A DNA stretch of 64,000 nt from Colius striatus. Lineage: Eukaryota > Chordata > Aves > Coliiformes > Coliidae. Each line of letters opens with the position of its first letter. Positions within the stretch are counted from its first letter, which is position 1. Positions 62,165-64,000 of the stretch are shown piece by piece. The translations under genes were made by a program, and so were the position numbers. The notes below the pieces were generated by a model. The model was not told where the DNA came from and ran no database searches. It was given only the letters and a program-made list of their open reading frames with translations. Location: contig NC_084774.1 of the NCBI RefSeq assembly GCF_028858725.1, positions 4,872,001 to 4,936,000 of the forward strand. Direction: 5' to 3'.

Positions 62165-64000
62165 GCTATTTCACAGCTGGATAATCAACAGAAACTAGAG
62201 CTTGGTGCACAAATGGGGTTTGTGGTGGTAAAATAAATTGATCTACATGAAATATAGAAAGTGTATTCCCAGAGGTGAGAAGAGCAAAGGGCCTTCTTGG
62301 GGAAAAGAGAAAACCAGGACTGATTTAATCAGGTGCATAAATCAGAAGCACAGCAAAAGGAGCCGGAGCAGAATCTCACAGCAAGAGTTGTAGCAAAGGT
62401 AGCTCTGGGGACTCAGAGACCACCTTCACTCCTGGCACAGGACAGCAGTATCAGACACTCCTAGGGCAAGCACCTGTGAGCCCCCCCACACTTTTGCCAT
62501 GCTTTTTCAGCCACTAGCTTACATGTGCCAAGCACAGCCCAAGGGGATGAGCTCTCCAACGTGACTGTGTACATGCTGGGAAGGGTCTGAGTGTGAAATA
62601 TAGAGTTAAACAAACGCTTCTCCCATCAACACAGCATCGAGCTCCAGCTTTTCTCCAGGCCTTGTCAGGAATCACTCTGTGTTCTTTTCTTTTGTTCCTC
62701 TCATCCTTTTTCTAAGACTGTTCCAGGCTGAGGATGTGTTTTCTCTTGTGCAGATACACCTGACAGCTTCCCATGGAGAGGTGGGGAGCTCTTCAATCAA
62801 CAGCACTTGTTTGCTTGTTCCCTCTTTGAGTGCTCTCACATAGCTCAGCTTCATCATAAGAGAACAGTATTGCAGATTCCCTAATTCAGTTTCTAAAGTA
62901 GAGGAAACCAAAGACTTTTCAGTTTGTAGAATAAAGAGTGATTATGTAGAAGAAAATGAAATAATGAGAGTGCCCCAGGGCAGAGGAAGGAGGTTGAGAT
63001 CTTCGGGAGTCACAGAAGAGTACAGAAGACAGCAAAATCAGTTGACTCTCTCAAGGAAGCTACCATATACACAGATGTCAAATGTAATACTAAAGCTGTT
63101 GTTGTTCAGCAGGCCTGAACCTAACTGTTAATCACTGAAGACAAGGAAGATAGAACCTGTGAGAACATGTGAGTGAGTGAGTTCTTCCACATCGGCTTCC
63201 ATTATGTTCTCATTTTTTAATCTGAAGCAGGTGCTTTTGGTTTTGAATCACAAGAAGGGGCTGATCCAGACTGGCATTTCTTATGTTTCTTCATTGGTTA
63301 TATACTAATTTGTGAGTTGCCTTTTAAGGTTACATCCTTATCTCTGGAGAGATCCTTTAACAACCATCAAGCACTTATTCATGACCAACACTGAGAATGT
63401 CAGCCCTTCAGGTTTGCTTAGCTACATCATATTCTGTGCACTTCCATTAATTTAACAACTGATTGCAGTATTGCCATCTAGTTTCTTTTTAAGAAAAAAG
63501 AAGTCTGAAATGGGACATGCAGGGCCCTTTCTTTTCTGCTTTGCTTTTCTTTCTTTTCCTTTTTTTAAAGCAGTTATCATTCTGTGGTGGCCTGCAAGTC
63601 ATTTAGAAGAGGGCTGGCTTGAAAACCCAGGAGAGATGTCAAGCATGGCAGAGGAGAGAGGTGACTGATCTGCTCTGCAGAGCCTCCACAAGCATTGTTT
63701 ATTTGCTGTGCACACCCAAGCTAGTTCTGTACTCCATCACCATGGCAGCTTATTGACATCCAGGCATCTTCCCAGACACTCTCATAACATCTTCCCATGA
63801 CTGCAAGTGAGGGAGCAGAAAGGCCAGAAGACATCCTGAGTAGGGGACAGTGCATAAAGGAGCCAATATAAAGTGAGAATGTTAGGGAGTAGTCAGAATT
63901 ATCTCTGCACCTAGAGCAGACCACAACAAACACAACTGCTGAAAGAAGACAAGTCCTGAACATGCTACGAGTTCCCTAAAATGCAAAGAAATCACACTCA
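62165..64000. other. Unique sequence, no gene seen
   Basis: No repeat family or exon recognised. A T-rich tract occurs at about 63531-63568. The window ends in unique sequence. Confidence 0.5.

Noticed and set aside
61969..62198. Plus-strand frames encoding a repeated LLSSP-type protein
   Set aside because: Pure translation of the TCCTC microsatellite.

Overview
This 64 kb window is almost certainly avian nuclear DNA. The main evidence is 15 recognisable fragments of CR1, the chicken-repeat-1 non-LTR retrotransposon that dominates bird genomes. They carry hallmark 3' ends (tails built on ATTCTRTG-like octamers, landmarks such as gtgagggagccctgg, and on the minus strand ggttggaaggga). At least five diagnostic 3'-end types can be told apart by eye. 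The order of bird cannot be fixed from this. No protein-coding exon, tRNA, rRNA, CRISPR array, bacterial-type operon or viral gene could be supported. The longest open frames (about 170 codons) look like chance. The window reads as intergenic desert or the inside of a very large intron.

Layout. 1-2.9 kb: two CR1 copies of the same type in opposite orientation (306-938 plus, 2540-2912 minus) flank a unique segment unusually rich in retained CpG, the best candidate here for a conserved regulatory element. 2.9-10 kb: unique sequence with one short tandem repeat. 10-23.1 kb: the CR1-dense part, with eight fragments of four types and two further CpG-retaining unique segments (13.4-13.8 and 15.3-15.8 kb). 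23.1-28.5 kb: unique, AT-rich, with a possible much older LINE/SINE tail near 27.9 kb. 28.5-29.35 kb: the longest CR1 fragment, with part of the reverse-transcriptase domain, broken at the catalytic motif. 29.3-41.6 kb: one CR1 fragment (31.65 kb), then nearly 10 kb with none. 41.6-51.2 kb: three CR1 fragments, the last very degraded. 51.2-64 kb: no CR1, but a perfect 132 bp TCCTC pentanucleotide microsatellite at 62.03-62.16 kb.

There are no genes acting together here. The functional content, if any, is cis-regulatory, and it is inferred only from CpG retention and sequence texture. I found no convincing new biological system. The observations most worth checking are the 1.05-1.6 kb CpG-retaining element and its flanking inverted CR1 pair, the pentanucleotide microsatellite, the 13.4-13.8 kb segment with a 12 bp palindrome, and the possible ancient repeat tail at 27.9 kb.
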